Shown here piece by piece: positions 6,558 to 7,004 of a stretch of DNA of 7,004 bases. The DNA comes from an uncultured bacterium. GTDB lineage: Bacteria; Patescibacteriota; Microgenomatia; UBA1406; GWC2-37-13. Numbering within the stretch: position 1 is the first letter of the stretch; the number at the start of each line of letters is the position of its first letter. Location: positions 1 to 7,004 of the forward strand of contig CALESU010000090.1 in assembly GCA_937914905.1 (NCBI GenBank). The letters are read 5' to 3'. The notes beneath the pieces were generated by a model, which ran no database searches, was not told the DNA's origin, and worked only from the letters and a program-made list of their open reading frames with translations. Made by a program: the position numbers and the translations under genes.

Positions 6558-7004
6558 GTACGGGAAGTGAAGGGGTTATTGCTGTTCGGAAGTCTGTTGG
6601 GAATGGGTTGGGGATTGCTCCTATTATATCTGCTGGGAAATACCGAAAAAAAACAAGGCCAACGATACTACTTTTGGGAACGGGGCCAAATTCTCGGGAA
6701 TCGGATGATCGGGGACGATTATCTCCCATCATAAAGTACTTCCCTTCAGGAACTTCTACAGGAACGCCTTCTTCAACAAAATTGCCGGGAATAAGGGTTG
6801 TTTCTGCAGAAATATATGGTTCTGATAAAGGTCTTCCATTCACGTATATAGTAGGGGGCTGGATTAATACAGTATCTCCGGGAAGTCCAATAATACGTTT
6901 GATGTATTCGATATCTTTATTTCTCGGGGAATGAAATACGACAATATCTCCCCTTTCTGGCTTTCTCAAGCGATAGGTAATTTTACTGGTAAAAATATAG
7001 TTAC
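6526..7004 (-). CDS. lepB: Type I signal peptidase, N-terminus outside window
   Basis: Type I signal peptidase is a membrane-anchored Ser/Lys protease that cleaves signal peptides from exported proteins on the outer face of the cytoplasmic membrane. The frame is open to the window edge and encodes 158 residues here. The first visible residues include TYRLRKPERGDIVVF, the stretch that follows the catalytic-Ser box; the Ser itself and the membrane anchor are off-window. The catalytic Lys is visible in YIKRIIGLPGD (AAA codon at 6898-6900 on the - strand). The GDN box MMGDNRPRSSDSREFG and GLVFFRYFP follow. The TTG at 6969-6967 is an internal Leu codon, not the start. After RYFP a tail of about 35 residues with no family motif runs into the antisense of the ParB-like gene and stops at TAG (6528-6526). 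The family is certain; the role of the tail is unknown. Confidence 0.95.
   Translation of the reverse strand, partial: NYIFTSKITYRLRKPERGDIVVFHSPRNKDIEYIKRIIGLPGDTVLIQPPTIYVNGRPLSEPYISAETTLIPGNFVEEGVPVEVPEGKYFMMGDNRPRSSDSREFGPVPKSSIVGLVFFRYFPADIIGAIPNPFPTDFRTAITPSLPVLTASYALHRL

Noticed and set aside
6608..6934. 108-codon open frame on the + strand
   Set aside because: It lies fully antisense to the conserved catalytic-Lys and GDN region of lepB; lepB explains the sequence.
1..7004. Alternative genetic code (TGA as Gly)
   Set aside because: TGA terminates rodA and rpmA at the expected ends, and no in-frame TGA occurs inside the conserved proteins.

Overview
The window looks like a chromosomal housekeeping segment from a small-genome bacterium, most likely a member of the Candidate Phyla Radiation (Patescibacteria), possibly Microgenomates-like. 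This assignment is an inference from gene order, protein character (for example the L27 N-terminus and the unusual IleRS), tight spacing and the absence of Shine-Dalgarno sites; no rRNA is present to settle it. TGA is used as a genuine stop: it ends rodA and rpmA exactly where those families end. The code is therefore the standard bacterial one, not the TGA=Gly code of Gracilibacteria/Absconditabacteria.

Layout. Positions 1-1082 hold the 3' part of ftsZ (N-terminus outside the window). A 201-bp gap (1083-1283) follows, with an extended -10 promoter at its right end. Then come ileS (1284-4268), a SEDS-family rodA/ftsW gene (4281-5351), a second strong promoter at 5361-5388, rplU (L21), rpmA (L27) and a short ParB-related DNA-binding protein (5973-6557), all on the + strand. 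Converging from the right is the 3' part of a type I signal peptidase gene (lepB, - strand, 6526-7004, N-terminus outside the window). It overlaps the ParB-like gene by 32 bp.

How the genes fit together. FtsZ and the SEDS polymerase serve septation and peptidoglycan synthesis, IleRS/L21/L27 serve translation, and the signal peptidase serves export. Two transcription units are visible on the + strand: ileS-rodA (gap 12 nt) and rplU-rpmA-parB-like (gaps 9 and 11 nt).

Most notable points. (1) IleRS has its class I HIGH motif rearranged to GVHH, its KMSKS motif changed to PMHKS, and a third catalytic-core block altered. The GXHH form has been linked to mupirocin hyper-resistance in some type 2 IleRS enzymes. 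(2) Both promoters place the expected transcription start on or within 1-2 nt of the start codon, predicting leaderless mRNAs for ileS and rplU, and no start in the window has a recognisable Shine-Dalgarno sequence. (3) The ParB-like protein keeps the HTH and C-terminal domains but has no N-terminal CTPase domain, and sits in a ribosomal-protein operon. (4) L27 has a changed N-terminal tail in the part that reaches the peptidyl-transferase centre.

I see no mobile elements, CRISPR arrays, tRNA/rRNA genes, riboswitches or convincing intrinsic terminators.
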